Positions 46,864-55,669 of a stretch of 64,000 nt of DNA are shown piece by piece. The translations under genes were made by a program, and so were the position numbers. Below the pieces are notes generated by a model, which had not been told where the DNA came from, ran no database searches, and saw only the letters and a program-made list of their open reading frames with translations. The DNA lies in assembly GCF_014905615.1 (NCBI RefSeq), contig NZ_AQGU01000022.1, forward strand, positions 124,001 through 188,000, given 5' to 3'. Source of the DNA: Pseudoalteromonas aliena SW19. GTDB taxonomy: Bacteria > Pseudomonadota > Gammaproteobacteria > Enterobacterales > Alteromonadaceae. Positions within the stretch are counted from its first letter, which is position 1. Each line of letters starts with the position of its first letter.

Positions 46864-48261
46864 TTATAAATTTTCTTCTGCGAATGAGGCTAATCGACTA
46901 CGTACAACACCATTGAGGTTTATAGTTGCGCTGCCTTCAAATTTTTTGAAGCGCTCTACTATATACGTTAAGCCCGAAGTCACCGGCGTTAGATAATTAC
47001 TGTCTATTTGCGCCAAGTTACCCGTACAAATTAATTTAGTACCTTCGCCGCAGCGAGTAATAATCGTTTTCAGCTGGGATGCCGTTAAATTTTGGCTCTC
47101 ATCTAAAATTACTACCGCATTTTGAATGCTACGCCCACGCATAAAGTTAACCGATTTAAACTGCACATTAGCCTTTTCCATAATATAGTTTCGGCTCGAT
47201 ATCGGATTTTCGTCGCCTTTGTGCAATACCTCCAGCGTATCGGTAATCGCTGCAAGCCATGGCGCCATTTTTTCCTCCTCCGTACCGGGCAAAAAGCCGA
47301 TGGACTCTGCTATCTCTGGGGTATTACGAGTGACTATTACTTTGTCGTAAATACCTTTTTCGATAACCATTTCAAGGGCGCTGGCAAGCGCTAACAAAGT
47401 TTTACCACACCCTGCTGGGCCAGTTAAAATAACAAGCTCTATACTTGTATCAAGTAATGCATCAAGCGCCATACCTTGAAAAATATTTTTTGGCTTAACC
47501 CCCCATGCTTGTTGATGCATTAAACGCTCAACGCTAATATCTTTTAACGTAATGTGCTCATCATCGTAGGATTTAACTCGTGCAGCAAAGTGATCTCCGC
47601 CATCAAGCAAATATTCATTACAAAATACATCAGGGATTAAATTTTTAGGCACATGATGAAATGTATCTCGGCCATGTTGCTCAGTATTGCACTGCCCAAC
47701 ATGCTCCCAAAAATCGCCTTCAATTTTTTTATAACCACTAGTGAGTAAGCTTATGTCGTCAATAAGTTGGTCGGTACGATAATCCTCAACATATTTAAGT
47801 CCTGCGCCTTTGGCTTTTAAGCGCATGTTTATGTCTTTTGTCACCAATATAACTTTTGAATCACTGTGTTGCTTTTGTAAATACACCGCACAGTTAATAA
47901 TCCGATGATCGTTTTCGTTACCAGGCAGCCCCGAAATCGAGTCGGCAAATAAATGATCGTTTACAATTATGAGTGTACCCGCAGAGCTCGCTTTTGCCTT
48001 TTTATTACTTGGCAGCGCCACGCCTTGTAACATTTGTTCAGGGGTTGCATTTTTAAGTACTTCATCTAGCCCACGAATAGCGACGCGCGCATCACGGCTT
48101 ACGTCGTGTTTTCTGTCTTTTATGTGGTCAAGTTCTTCAAGTACTGTCATCGGAATAACAACATTGTGTTCTTGAAAAGACAAATAAGCGAGAGGTTCGT
48201 GAAGTAGTACGTTGGTATCTAGCACATACATTTTACTTTCAAGGTTCGAAGCTTTTTCCAT
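46864..48261 (-). CDS. PIN-PhoH family protein
   Basis: A 465-residue protein joining an N-terminal PIN nuclease domain (residues 10-150; YVLDTNVLLHEPLAY) to a PhoH ATPase domain (about 255-460; Walker A LTGPAGCGKTLLALA, Walker B VVILDESQNLT, then KLICTGNLAQID). PIN-PhoH proteins (PhoH2/YlaK type) are ATP-driven RNA-unwinding RNases in mycobacteria; in this lineage the role is uncharted. It is divergent from rapA across 305 bases. Confidence 0.92.
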   Translation of the reverse strand: MEKASNLESKMYVLDTNVLLHEPLAYLSFQEHNVVIPMTVLEELDHIKDRKHDVSRDARVAIRGLDEVLKNATPEQMLQGVALPSNKKAKASSAGTLIIVNDHLFADSISGLPGNENDHRIINCAVYLQKQHSDSKVILVTKDINMRLKAKGAGLKYVEDYRTDQLIDDISLLTSGYKKIEGDFWEHVGQCNTEQHGRDTFHHVPKNLIPDVFCNEYLLDGGDHFAARVKSYDDEHITLKDISVERLMHQQAWGVKPKNIFQGMALDALLDTSIELVILTGPAGCGKTLLALASALEMVIEKGIYDKVIVTRNTPEIAESIGFLPGTEEEKMAPWLAAITDTLEVLHKGDENPISSRNYIMEKANVQFKSVNFMRGRSIQNAVVILDESQNLTASQLKTIITRCGEGTKLICTGNLAQIDSNYLTPVTSGLTYIVERFKKFEGSATINLNGVVRSRLASFAEENL

Positions 48262-48566
48262 AGCACTTTCCTTACGTTTTATGATTTTTATGCTATACCA
48301 AAATAACTAAGTAAAACGGGCAAAACTTAAACCTGCAATACTTAATTGCCAAGGCATAATGTAAGTTTAGTCTATTTGTCATAAAAGTCCGTTTTATTAC
48401 AAACCATAATTAGTTTTGATTTATAAAAAAATTAGCCATAAACAAGTTGCGTTAATAGTAATAATTAACACTTACAAAATTAATTAAAAGTGAGCCAAAT
48501 AGCGCCTTGCAGTGGTGTTAGCTTACAGGTAACATAGCCGCCTTTTTCATCATAGACGAGACATAC
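48262..48566. other. Intergenic region between phoH-like gene and rapA
   Basis: An AT-rich divergent control region with no convincing coding frame. It holds the possible rapA promoter at 48507-48535. On the other strand, GGAAAGTGCT just upstream of the phoH-like ATG is its ribosome site. Confidence 0.5.
48507..48535 (+). promoter_or_regulatory. Probable sigma-70 promoter of rapA
   Basis: TTGCAG and TAACAT are separated by 17 bases, with the -10 box 31 bases before the rapA ATG. Only consensus matching supports it. Confidence 0.4.
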
Positions 48567-51461
48567 ATGAATTTTTCCTTAGGTCAGCGTTGGATCAGTG
48601 ATACAGAGTCAGATTTAGGATTAGGCACCGTTGTTGCCATTGAAGGCCGTCAGGTCAGCATATTATTTCCTGCCAGTGGTGAGAGCCGTGTTTACTCTTG
48701 TGCAGAAGCACCTGTTACCCGTGTGGCATTTAATCCTGGCGATGTGATCAAAAGCGTTGAAGAATGGGAATTAGAAGTAGAGTCTATTGAAGTACAAGGC
48801 GAGTTACTGTGTTATCACGGCACCCGTGTTGATAACGGTGAAACAGCCAAGCTTAAAGAAACCTTTTTAGATCATTTTATTAAATTTAATAAACCACAAG
48901 ATCGTTTATTTGCAGGCCAAGTCGATCGTTTTGATCGCTATACACTTCGCTACCAAACGTGGTTACATAAATTTGAACGTGAACAATCGCCTATTAAAGG
49001 CTTAATTGGTCAGCGTGCTAATCTTATTCCGCACCAGCTTTATATTGCCCAAGAAGTGGGTAAACGTTTTGCACCTCGCGTACTTTTATCAGATGAAGTA
49101 GGCCTTGGTAAAACAATTGAAGCGGGCATGATTTTACATCAACAAATTATTAGTGGTCGTGCGAGCCGCGTACTCATTGTTGTACCAGAAAATCTACAGC
49201 ACCAATGGTTAGTAGAAATGCTACGCCGCTTTAACTTACGTTTTTCTATTTTTGATGAAGAGCGCTGCGACGAAGCATTTGCTGACTCTCCAAACGTATT
49301 TGATACAGAGCAGCTAGTACTTACCAGTCTTGAGTTTTTAACCAAGAAAAAACGCTGGTTTGAACAAGCAACGCTTGCTGATTGGGATCTTTTAGTAATA
49401 GATGAAGCCCATCACCTAAGTATTAACAACGGTAAGCCAAGCTCAGAGTACCAACGTATGGCAGAGCTTAGCCAAGATATTCCGGGCCTTATTTTACTTA
49501 CAGCAACACCTGATCAACTTGGTCACAGTAGTCACTTTGCACGTTTACAGTTACTCGATCCAGACCGCTTTTACGATTACGACGTGTTTAAAGAAGAAGA
49601 AGCAAATTATAAAGACGTAGCCGAAGCTGCAAATCAATTACTGCAAGAGCAAGCTCTGGACGATACAGCCAAAGCCACGCTAATTGAGCTATTAAAAGAA
49701 ACCGATATTACTGATATTCTTGCAAAAGCACAGCAAGGTGATTTACCAGCACGTAAAGAAATACTTAACATGCTGCTCGATCGCCACGGCACAGGTCGTA
49801 TATTATTTAGAAACAGTCGCAGCGGCATTGATGGCTACCCAAGTCGTAAATTACACGCCTACCCAATGGCATTGCCAAAGCAGTATAAAACCGCAATGTC
49901 GGTTCTCGGTAACATGGGCGGCATTCAAAATCCTGAACTAAGTGCACACCGCGCTCTTTTTCCTGAAAAAATATTTCAAGAATTTGAAGGTGAAAGCGCA
50001 AGCTGGGGTTTATTCGACCCACGTGTTGATTGGTTAATCGACACCCTTAAAACGCTTAAGCGCGAAAAAGTACTGCTTATCTGTGCTAAAGCTGAAACAG
50101 CTATCAGCCTTGAGCAAATACTGCGTGAACGCGAAGCAATTAAAGCGTCAGTATTTCACGAAGGCATGTCTATTATTGAGCGTGACCGCGCTGCTGCATT
50201 TTTTGCAGATGAGTACGATAATGCACAAATATTACTGTGTTCAGAAATTGGCTCAGAAGGTCGTAATTTCCAGTTCTCGCATCACTTAGTATTGTTTGAT
50301 TTACCACTAAACCCGGACTTACTAGAGCAGCGTATTGGTCGATTAGACCGTATAGGTCAAACGCAAGATGTGAACATTCACGTGCCATATTTTGAAAACA
50401 CCGCTCAAGAAGTATTACTACGATGGTATAACGAAGGCCTAGACGCGTTCGAATCTACATCAACAACGGGGCAAATGCTTTATAAAGAGTTTCGCGATGA
50501 CTTACTTGAATATATTTCTGCGCATAACTGCGATGAAGACGAACTCGATCCATTACTTGAGCAAGTAGCACAACAAAATGCGGTACTGCGTAAAAAAATG
50601 GAAAGCGGACGAGATCGTTTACTCGAACTACATTCATCGGGTCAAGGTGCTGCCGACTCGCTTGTAGCTGATATTGAAAAACTCGATAACCAGTTTGAGT
50701 TACCAAGCTACATGATCAACGTGTTTGATACATTCGGCGTAAGCCAAGAAGATAAAGGCGAAAACACCATTATCTTAAAGCCAACTGAGCATATGTTAAG
50801 TGCCTCATTCCCATCGCTTAAAGACGATGGCATGACGGTTACCTTTGATCGCGACACGGCACTTTCGCAAGAAGACGTACACTTTATCAGCTGGGATCAC
50901 CCTATGGTGCAAGGCACTATGGATATGATTTGTGACGACGACTTTGGTAGCGCATCGGTGGCTTTACTTAAAAACAAAAAATTACCGCCTGGCACATTTT
51001 TTGTTGAGCTTATTTTTGTTGCAGAAGCAATGGCACCAAAAGTATTGCAAGTTGGTCGCTTTTTACCGCCTACACCAATTCGTATATTGCTCGATAAAGC
51101 AGGTAATAATCTAGGTGAAAACGTGGCTTTTGAAGGCTTTAATCAGCAGTTATCAGCCGTTGGCCGCCAAACAGCCAGTAAACTTGCGGGAGCACTGCAA
51201 AGCGCTGTTCACCCTATGATCACTACCGCTAAAGATATGGCACAAGAAAAACTTGAAGTTATTCGTGCAGCGTCGCTTGTTAAAATGCAAACGTCACTAA
51301 GTGAAGAGCAAGAGCGACTGGTTGCCCTTAAGCAAATTAACCCAAATATTCGCCAAGAAGAAATAACGTTTTACGATAAGCAGCGCAACGACCTAACTAC
51401 GTATATTGAAAAAACGCAGTTACAACTTGATGCCATTCGACTAATCGTGGTTTCGCATTAA
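48567..51461 (+). CDS. rapA: RNA polymerase-associated ATPase RapA (HepA)
   Basis: RapA is a Swi2/Snf2 ATPase that binds RNA polymerase and helps it recycle after termination. The 964-residue protein matches E. coli RapA (968): N-terminal Tudor-like domains (1-110; FSLGQRWISDTESDLGLG), the SNF2 ATPase lobe with Walker A SDEVGLGKTIEAG and the DEAHH box, the helicase lobe (SEIGSEGRNFQF, RIGRLDRIGQ), and the C-terminal RapA_C domain. In E. coli rluA follows directly; here 1.7 kb with a toxin-antitoxin cassette intervenes. A terminator lies at 51528-51557. Confidence 0.97.
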   Translation: MNFSLGQRWISDTESDLGLGTVVAIEGRQVSILFPASGESRVYSCAEAPVTRVAFNPGDVIKSVEEWELEVESIEVQGELLCYHGTRVDNGETAKLKETFLDHFIKFNKPQDRLFAGQVDRFDRYTLRYQTWLHKFEREQSPIKGLIGQRANLIPHQLYIAQEVGKRFAPRVLLSDEVGLGKTIEAGMILHQQIISGRASRVLIVVPENLQHQWLVEMLRRFNLRFSIFDEERCDEAFADSPNVFDTEQLVLTSLEFLTKKKRWFEQATLADWDLLVIDEAHHLSINNGKPSSEYQRMAELSQDIPGLILLTATPDQLGHSSHFARLQLLDPDRFYDYDVFKEEEANYKDVAEAANQLLQEQALDDTAKATLIELLKETDITDILAKAQQGDLPARKEILNMLLDRHGTGRILFRNSRSGIDGYPSRKLHAYPMALPKQYKTAMSVLGNMGGIQNPELSAHRALFPEKIFQEFEGESASWGLFDPRVDWLIDTLKTLKREKVLLICAKAETAISLEQILREREAIKASVFHEGMSIIERDRAAAFFADEYDNAQILLCSEIGSEGRNFQFSHHLVLFDLPLNPDLLEQRIGRLDRIGQTQDVNIHVPYFENTAQEVLLRWYNEGLDAFESTSTTGQMLYKEFRDDLLEYISAHNCDEDELDPLLEQVAQQNAVLRKKMESGRDRLLELHSSGQGAADSLVADIEKLDNQFELPSYMINVFDTFGVSQEDKGENTIILKPTEHMLSASFPSLKDDGMTVTFDRDTALSQEDVHFISWDHPMVQGTMDMICDDDFGSASVALLKNKKLPPGTFFVELIFVAEAMAPKVLQVGRFLPPTPIRILLDKAGNNLGENVAFEGFNQQLSAVGRQTASKLAGALQSAVHPMITTAKDMAQEKLEVIRAASLVKMQTSLSEEQERLVALKQINPNIRQEEITFYDKQRNDLTTYIEKTQLQLDAIRLIVVSH

Positions 51462-51527
51462 GGTTTAAGCTTTCAATATAAAGCTACCCGTCGTTAGTAA
51501 TACATTACTAGTGAGTATAAACTAAAG

Positions 51528-51557
51528 AAAAGCGCGGTATTGATACAGCGCTTTTTT
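51528..51557 (+). terminator. Rho-independent terminator after rapA
   Basis: Stem AAAAGCGC/GCGCTTTT with a 12-base loop and a T-run, 67 bases after the rapA stop. A perfect TAGTAAT/ATTACTA inverted repeat (51495-51510) lies before it. Confidence 0.7.
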
Positions 51558-51618
51558 ACATAAAAATATATCTAAAACATAGTAACTATTCCGTCACTAG
51601 ACTCACAATCTATATTAA

Positions 51619-52440
51619 TTAGAAGCTAATACCTCCAATATTTTCGCTTATGTTCACGTCGAGATATTGCATTGCATCATGTAAATTTAAAATCAATTGC
51701 TTGACTGATTTTGCAAGTTTTTGGATATCATCCCTTGAAATATAATGAGCTCCTCCATCTTTTGTCTTTCCACTTCGATGAACACAATCATGCCTGATAA
51801 GTATTGCAGTCTCAAAATATCGCCTTTCATTTACTATCAGCCTTTGAAGATCAATATCTAATACATTCATATATATTTTACTAACTACCCCGAGATTATG
51901 ATAAAGAATTTCTGATAATCTACTGGTAACTATATCTTCTAATAAATTAGGTTTTTGAATAATAAGCTTAAGAGAGTACGTCTCATTTTTAAGCTTTTCC
52001 GAAGTAAGGATGAACTTTTTTATATACTCATCTGAACTGAGTACATGGCACCTTAATGCATCACCAAAGTAAGTCTCCAACGTAATGATACATTGAGTAT
52101 AAAACAGTCTATTAAAATAAGTATTATTGACATAGTTTTCTGATAAAAGATGATAGATTAATTGCTCTAAGTTAAATACGGCACTTTTAAATACAGCTTG
52201 ATACTCACTTTCTCCTTCTCCTAGCTTATAACCATCATTTAGGTGATAATCAAAATTTAAAGAGTTAGGATCTTTACTTACATGCACCTGAAAAGGATTG
52301 TCACAGTTAGTGCAATTAAGAATTTCTAATTGGTGCTCAACCTCCCCGTCAATAGCAAGAGGTAAGTCATTATTAGAATCGGGCTCATGACTATTTAATT
52401 CACCACATCGACTGCAATAAAACTCTATATTTCCATACAT
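51619..52440 (-). CDS. Zinc-ribbon protein with a putative HEPN RNase domain
   Basis: A 273-residue protein with no recognised full-length family. The N-terminus has two CxxC pairs (C9/C12 in YCSRCGEL and C43/C46 in LNCTNCDN) typical of a zinc ribbon. The rest is helical, and IRHDCVHRSGKTKDG near the C-terminus carries R216-X4-H221, the catalytic motif of HEPN RNases found in many toxin and defence proteins. ATG at 52440 is chosen because AAAGGAT precedes it; the frame extends upstream into the parE toxin gene. It lies 34 bases after that gene on the same strand. It could be a third, RNase part of the toxin-antitoxin cassette or an independent defence gene. The HEPN call rests on one motif and the helical content. 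Confidence 0.55.
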   Translation of the reverse strand: MYGNIEFYCSRCGELNSHEPDSNNDLPLAIDGEVEHQLEILNCTNCDNPFQVHVSKDPNSLNFDYHLNDGYKLGEGESEYQAVFKSAVFNLEQLIYHLLSENYVNNTYFNRLFYTQCIITLETYFGDALRCHVLSSDEYIKKFILTSEKLKNETYSLKLIIQKPNLLEDIVTSRLSEILYHNLGVVSKIYMNVLDIDLQRLIVNERRYFETAILIRHDCVHRSGKTKDGGAHYISRDDIQKLAKSVKQLILNLHDAMQYLDVNISENIGGISF

Positions 52441-52474
52441 GAAACATCCTTTGCTTGGTATCCAGATTAAATTT

Positions 52475-52762
52475 TCACAACCACTCTTGTGTATTTTGTC
52501 CACCCAAAATAGCCATAATTTCTACATTTTCTTCGGTAACCCTGTAATAAATACTGTCTGAACCACAGACTGCTCGCCGATAACCCTTACGTATATGCTC
52601 AACTGATTGGTAGAAATAAGGGTTTGCTGCTAGTTTTTCAAACATAGTAAAAAAAGCATAAAAATAATTATCTGCTTGCTGTTGTGAATATTCATCACAG
52701 CCGTACTGGTAAATGCGACGTAAATCTTCTTTAGCATCGTTTGAAAGCTTGTATGTACGCAT
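52475..52762 (-). CDS. ParE/RelE-family toxin
   Basis: A 95-residue member of the ParE/RelE toxin superfamily. Visible family features are KLSNDAKEDLRRIYQYG at the N-terminus, AANPYFYQSVEHIRKGYRRA in the middle and the end IYYRVTEENVEIMAILGGQ. ParE toxins usually poison gyrase, whereas RelE cleaves mRNA; the catalytic class cannot be told from sequence. The ATG overlaps the antitoxin stop (TAATG), the usual coupling. Antitoxin first is the normal order. Confidence 0.88.
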   Translation of the reverse strand: MRTYKLSNDAKEDLRRIYQYGCDEYSQQQADNYFYAFFTMFEKLAANPYFYQSVEHIRKGYRRAVCGSDSIYYRVTEENVEIMAILGGQNTQEWL

Positions 52763-52989
52763 TACTTCGTGCTTGATTTGAATTCTGCTAGCATTTCATC
52801 TGCAGATTGAGTGCTAAAGCCACTTTGCTCAGACTTTGCAAGCTTACTATTTATTACCTCAGCTCTTCGAGCACGCCTGATCAGGTCGTTTACCAGTTCA
52901 CTTTTATTTGCGTAATCACCCACGTTTTCAACGTGATTACGCAGCCATAAATCATTTTGCTCAGTAAGCGAAATACTTTGTCTAGCCAT
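52762..52989 (-). CDS. ParD-family antitoxin (ribbon-helix-helix)
   Basis: A 75-residue antitoxin. The N-terminal MARQSISLTEQNDLWLRNHV is the ParD ribbon-helix-helix DNA-binding part, followed by a helix DYANKSELVNDLIRRARR and a disordered toxin-binding tail. The frame is open for 20 more codons upstream, but ATG at 52989 fits the family and follows AAGG. A palindrome at 53015-53032 is the likely operator. It is expected to neutralise the ParE-like toxin and repress the cassette. Confidence 0.9.
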   Translation of the reverse strand: MARQSISLTEQNDLWLRNHVENVGDYANKSELVNDLIRRARRAEVINSKLAKSEQSGFSTQSADEMLAEFKSSTK

Positions 52990-53014
52990 AACATTAAACC
53001 TTGCTTGCAATAGT

Positions 53015-53049
53015 TGGTGTAATTTTACACCAGAACAAAAAACACGCAA
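53015..53049 (-). promoter_or_regulatory. Palindromic operator and promoter of the parDE-HEPN cassette
   Basis: A perfect palindrome TGGTGTAA-TT-TTACACCA lies 26 bases upstream of the antitoxin ATG. On the minus strand a TTGCGT -35 box (53044-53049), 16-base spacer and TAAAAT -10 box (53022-53027) fit sigma-70, and the -10 lies inside the palindrome, so bound antitoxin would block initiation. The site is inferred from sequence only. Confidence 0.55.
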
Positions 53050-53119
53050 TAAATTTTTCCCTTGAGCCTTCAGCCTCGCTCCACTAAAATAGCGCCCTTA
53101 AAAATCATTAAGGCAGGCT

Positions 53120-53773
53120 GTGTTAGTTAACTATAATCCCCCAATGAGCCCGTATTTAACAATACTTTTCCAAGACGACGATTTGCTCATCGTTAATAAA
53201 CCCAGTGAGTTATTAACCGTCCCGGGTAAAGATCCTAAACACGCCGATTGTTTAATAAGCCGTGTTAATCGTGTTTTTCCAACTGCTAAAATAGTCCACC
53301 GTTTAGATATGGCAACATCAGGAATACTTTGCCTTGCTATGAATAAAGCTGCTCACAGGCATTTAAGCATGCAGTTTCAAGAGCGCGAAACCGCTAAGCG
53401 TTATATTGCACGTGTATTTGGGCAGCTTGAGGCTAATACCGGCTCAGTGGATTTGCCGCTTATTTGTGATTGGCCTAATCGCCCTAAACAAATGGTTGAT
53501 CACGAAAATGGTAAGCCATCACTTACACATTTTAAAATACTTGAGCGCGAAGCCGATGCTACCCGTGTAGAGCTAACGCCAATAACAGGGCGCTCACATC
53601 AGTTACGTGTGCATATGCTAAGCCTTGGCCACCCTATTTTAGGTGATAGGCTCTATGCTCATAAAGACGCACTTGCCGCAGCGCCCCGCTTACAACTGCA
53701 TGCACAAATGCTGCAACTAAAGCACCCAGTAACAGAGCAAGTACTTACATTTGAAACTGAGCCTGAGTTTTAA
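53120..53773 (+). CDS. rluA: 23S rRNA U746/tRNA U32 pseudouridine synthase RluA
   Basis: RluA makes pseudouridine in 23S rRNA and some tRNAs. The 217-residue protein has the catalytic Asp in HRLDMATSG and the family segment TGRSHQLRVHM plus DLPLICDWPNRPKQ. The GTG at 53120 is kept as start because NYNPP near the N-terminus matches E. coli RluA; an ATG at 53144 is the alternative. In E. coli rluA directly follows rapA. Here the parDE-HEPN cassette sits between. Confidence 0.92.
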   Translation: MLVNYNPPMSPYLTILFQDDDLLIVNKPSELLTVPGKDPKHADCLISRVNRVFPTAKIVHRLDMATSGILCLAMNKAAHRHLSMQFQERETAKRYIARVFGQLEANTGSVDLPLICDWPNRPKQMVDHENGKPSLTHFKILEREADATRVELTPITGRSHQLRVHMLSLGHPILGDRLYAHKDALAAAPRLQLHAQMLQLKHPVTEQVLTFETEPEF

Positions 53774-53865
53774 TAAGACCTACTAATAGTGATTATTAAA
53801 TCATAACGCTAAACTTTTAGCGTGCAGCGCCGATATCTAATTAGTATTAATTATTTAGGTTTATT

Positions 53866-54798
53866 ATGGTATTTGCACCATTTTTAAAAAATACGCTGTT
53901 TAACGTATTGCTAAGCAGTACGTTATTTTTAGGCATGCAAGTATCTGCTGCTGAGCACATTGCTCCACCGAGTCTATCAAGCATTGAAAACGGCGATATT
54001 GAACGTCTACTGCCTAATGATGAAATAAAATCGATACTTGCAGGCGACACCGAATTTTTAAGTTTATACAGTGAATACATGAGCGCCGACTTTAGAGGTA
54101 TTGTGTTACTTATACCTGATTGGCAAACAGCTCCTACTAACAATGCGGGGATGAGTTTTTTACGTAAAGAGTTAAATAACTTAGGCTACACAACTTACGC
54201 GATGACCGTACCCGATATAGATTGGCAAGCCAGCAAGATAGCACCTCCAATCACACCTGAAACAGCCACCTCAATACCCGACACGACCGAAAATGCAGAC
54301 AAACCTGCCGACATAAAAAAACAGCCTGAGCCTCATCATGTCGATGCAATAGAGAAAGTAACGAACGAAGTACTTGATAACTATAAAATAAATTTAATTG
54401 CTCGTTTTAATGCGCTATACCAAACTGCAATGGATGAGCCTAGTAACATAGTGGTTATTGCGCAAGGCACCAGTGCAGGAGTGTTGCTAGAACACTATGC
54501 TGAATTTACAGATTCACAACTTAATGCATTTATTAGTTTAAGCAGCTATTTACCTAACACAAAGCGTAATAAAGATTTAAGCCAAACAACATCACTTGTT
54601 ACGCCAGCCTTACTCGATATTTACTACGCTGATGACAACAATGAAATTTTAATGAATCTTAAAAATCGCCAACGCTGGGTTAACCGTAATGCTAAATTTG
54701 ATTATCGACAACGAGCACTGTTTGGCTTGCGAGATCAACCAGAGCAACACGCACGTTTGACTAAAGAAATTGACGGTTTTCTACGCCGCCTTTTTTAA
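53866..54798 (+). CDS. DUF3530 family secreted protein
   Basis: A 310-residue exported protein (signal peptide about 1-27, ending VSAAEH) with an alpha/beta-hydrolase-like region typical of DUF3530: DFRGIVLLIPDWQTAPTNN, LGYTTYAMTVPDIDWQA, then VVIAQGTSAGVLLEHYAEF in which the nucleophile elbow serine of a true hydrolase is at the S of GTSAG. A low-complexity linker rich in Pro/Thr/Asp is at about 120-150. Function unknown. Its last 18 bases overlap the convergent djlA gene. Confidence 0.75.
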   Translation: MVFAPFLKNTLFNVLLSSTLFLGMQVSAAEHIAPPSLSSIENGDIERLLPNDEIKSILAGDTEFLSLYSEYMSADFRGIVLLIPDWQTAPTNNAGMSFLRKELNNLGYTTYAMTVPDIDWQASKIAPPITPETATSIPDTTENADKPADIKKQPEPHHVDAIEKVTNEVLDNYKINLIARFNALYQTAMDEPSNIVVIAQGTSAGVLLEHYAEFTDSQLNAFISLSSYLPNTKRNKDLSQTTSLVTPALLDIYYADDNNEILMNLKNRQRWVNRNAKFDYRQRALFGLRDQPEQHARLTKEIDGFLRRLF

Positions 54799-55644
54799 AT
54801 ACTCGTAAGCAGCCTGAATATCTTGGCTTTTTTTAACAGCCAGCTCCATCATGTGCTTTGGTAACCCTTGCGATACCAGTTTATCGGGATGGTGCTGCGC
54901 CATTAACTTACGATACGCTACTTTTATCTCACGTTCAGTAACACCATCATTAAGCCCTAGTAGCGCAAGTGCTTGTGCACGATCCATATTATTATTTGGT
55001 GGTACATGATGGCCAGAACCTTCACGATAGCTACTGCTTTGCCCTTGGCTTTGTTGCTGCTTGAAGCGTTGTTGATGCTGCCTAAAGTTGAACTCAGCTT
55101 GGTAGCGTTTTAGTACGAACGCAAAATGTGTTTTAGAAATACCTAGCTGCTTACTAACTTCATGAAGAAGTTGTTTTTCTTGCTCAGCTAATACCCCATC
55201 GGAAAATGCCATTTGAATTTGAATTTCTAAAAACAATTGCATCAAATCATGACGTTTAGCAAAACGTTCTTTAAAATCACTTACGGTTTCTTTGAGTGAA
55301 AAATCTACACCTTTACCCGATGAAAAAGCATATTGAGCCTCACGACGATCCTCCCCTTTCAAGCCCATTTCATCCATAAATAAATTGGCTGCTTTTATAT
55401 GTACCTCACTAATTCGGCCATTCGATTTTGCGATGTGACCCATAACAGCAAAACAGCTCGAAAAGAATAACGCTTGACGCTCGTGTACATCGTCACCTTT
55501 AAATAAGCTTGAAAATCCACCCGCTTTATCAAAGTCACTTTTTAGGCTTTTATCAAATAAATGGCCTAAGTAAAGGCCAAGAATGGCTCCAAAAAATCGG
55601 CCAAACATAAAGCCAAAACAAAAACCGAGTATTTTTCCCCACAT
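54781..55644 (-). CDS. djlA: Co-chaperone DjlA
   Basis: DjlA is an inner-membrane DnaJ-like co-chaperone of DnaK. The 287-residue protein has an N-terminal membrane helix (MWGKILGFCFGFMFGRFFG region), a TerB/DjlA-like helical domain (about 60-190), a Gln/Ser-rich linker, and a C-terminal J domain with the HPD motif in MAQHHPDKL. Length is close to E. coli DjlA (271). In E. coli djlA lies between rluA and lptD, as here. murU starts 25 bases upstream on the same strand, so the minus-strand order is amgK, murU, djlA. Confidence 0.93.
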   Translation of the reverse strand: MWGKILGFCFGFMFGRFFGAILGLYLGHLFDKSLKSDFDKAGGFSSLFKGDDVHERQALFFSSCFAVMGHIAKSNGRISEVHIKAANLFMDEMGLKGEDRREAQYAFSSGKGVDFSLKETVSDFKERFAKRHDLMQLFLEIQIQMAFSDGVLAEQEKQLLHEVSKQLGISKTHFAFVLKRYQAEFNFRQHQQRFKQQQSQGQSSSYREGSGHHVPPNNNMDRAQALALLGLNDGVTEREIKVAYRKLMAQHHPDKLVSQGLPKHMMELAVKKSQDIQAAYEYLKKAA

Positions 55645-55669
55645 CTAAATAACTACCTTTTAGTAAATT

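Noticed and set aside
53806-53823. Perfect palindrome ACGCTAAA-CT-TTTAGCGT after rluA, considered as a terminator
   Set aside because: It lacks a T-run and has a two-base loop; it could be an operator but nothing else supports it.
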